This document shows, in pieces, positions 4,732-5,177 of a stretch of 5,177 nt of DNA. A model generated the notes under the pieces. That model was not told the origin of the DNA and made no database searches. It saw nothing but the letters and a program-made list of their open reading frames with translations. Within the stretch, counting starts at the first letter, position 1; every line of letters begins with the position of its first letter. The position numbers and the translations under genes were made by a program. Source of the DNA: Synergistaceae bacterium (lineage in GTDB: Bacteria > Synergistota > Synergistia > Synergistales > Aminobacteriaceae); the NCBI GenBank assembly GCA_017427625.1, contig JAFRSL010000092.1, forward strand, positions 1 through 5,177. The letters are read 5' to 3'.

Positions 4732-5177
4732 ATGAAGTACGCAGTAATATTCATCATGGCCGTGTTTGTCATGGTCTCTTGCGGAACGTCCTTTGCTGAC
4801 ATTATGCCGGTACGTTCGTTCGCCGAGCGTCAGCCGAAGACCCATAACTCAAACGCTTGGGGACTCGTCTACGGGGACGCTATAACCGAGAACGTTCCCG
4901 GAAAAGTCAACATTCACCCCATAACCTACGAGCTTAACGGCATAACCATAGCCGCGAACGTCTACACCCCCGCAGGTTATGACCCCGCCAAAAAGTACCC
5001 CGCAATCACCGTCGCTCACCCCAACGGAGGAGTGAAGGAGCAGGTTTCGGGACTCTTCGCGCAGAGACTCGCAGAGCTTGGGTACATCACAGTCGCTGCT
5101 GATGCCGCGTTTCAGGGCGAGAGCGGTGGAATGCCAAGACACACGGATATTCCTTTCTTCAGGACTGAGGACATTCA
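4732..5177 (+). CDS. Exported alpha/beta hydrolase (3' end outside window)
   Basis: The first 148 residues of a predicted exported hydrolase are present and the frame is open to the right edge. AAAGGAGGA (4715-4723) lies 8 bases before the ATG. Residues 1-22 form a signal peptide: K2, then a hydrophobic core (4-15), then SFA (20-22) as a signal peptidase I site before D23. C17 in MVSC is a weak lipobox, so a lipoprotein is an alternative. The mature part has ITIAANVYTPAGYDPAKKYP (residues 71-90), the strand AITVAHPNGG (91-100) with the likely oxyanion-hole loop HPNGGVKEQ, and VAADAAFQGESGG (121-133), a pattern of dienelactone-hydrolase or YcjY/FrsA-like alpha/beta hydrolases. The catalytic serine elbow (GxSxG), acid and histidine should lie beyond the window, so substrate and activity cannot be judged. 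Confidence 0.82.
   Translation, partial: MKYAVIFIMAVFVMVSCGTSFADIMPVRSFAERQPKTHNSNAWGLVYGDAITENVPGKVNIHPITYELNGITIAANVYTPAGYDPAKKYPAITVAHPNGGVKEQVSGLFAQRLAELGYITVAADAAFQGESGGMPRHTDIPFFRTEDI

Noticed and set aside
4651..5142. Minus-strand open frames opposite the hydrolase gene (4651-4845 and 4849-5142)
   Set aside because: The plus frame from 4732 has a signal peptide, a ribosome site and clear hydrolase motifs. The opposite frames show none of these.

Overview
The window is an ordinary-looking stretch of bacterial chromosome, compact and of moderate GC by eye. It carries purine salvage genes, a tiny operon of two domain-of-unknown-function (DUF) proteins, mazG and a truncated exported hydrolase. 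A DUF1659/DUF2922 pair next to an AdeC-type adenine deaminase, an AzgA/PbuG-type permease and strong AAAGGAGG ribosome sites suggests an anaerobic gut or rumen bacterium. Synergistota is my first guess and a Firmicute such as Negativicutes the second. This is inference from gene content, not a phylogenetic result. There is no rRNA, tRNA, CRISPR array, insertion sequence or phage module.

Left part (1-1715, + strand): the C-terminal ~360 residues of adenine deaminase run in from the left edge. They overlap by 4 bases (ATGA) with a gene for an unrecognised cysteine-containing 211-residue protein. A 79-base gap with a promoter follows, then a purine permease of the NCS2 family (1795-3099) that ends in a clear intrinsic terminator. 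Permease and deaminase make a sensible pair: purine uptake, then adenine to hypoxanthine plus ammonia. The unknown protein between them is translationally coupled to the deaminase.

Middle part (3160-3801, + strand): a near-ideal promoter (TTGACA, 16 bases, TATAAT) holds a perfect 15-base palindrome in its spacer. It drives two very small genes (74 and 73 codons, DUF1659 and DUF2922), each with a strong Shine-Dalgarno site. A third strong Shine-Dalgarno site follows with no proper gene behind it, only a terminator hairpin. This compact operon of unknown function is the most interesting element here.

Right part (3811-5177): mazG (nucleoside triphosphate pyrophosphohydrolase) lies on the minus strand and converges on the DUF operon. 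Its only canonical start, GTG, lacks a ribosome site. A good site lies upstream and points to an ATA codon. Divergent from mazG is an exported alpha/beta hydrolase cut by the right edge. The intergenic region between the two contains promoters in both directions and a 20-base near-palindrome over the mazG -10 box.
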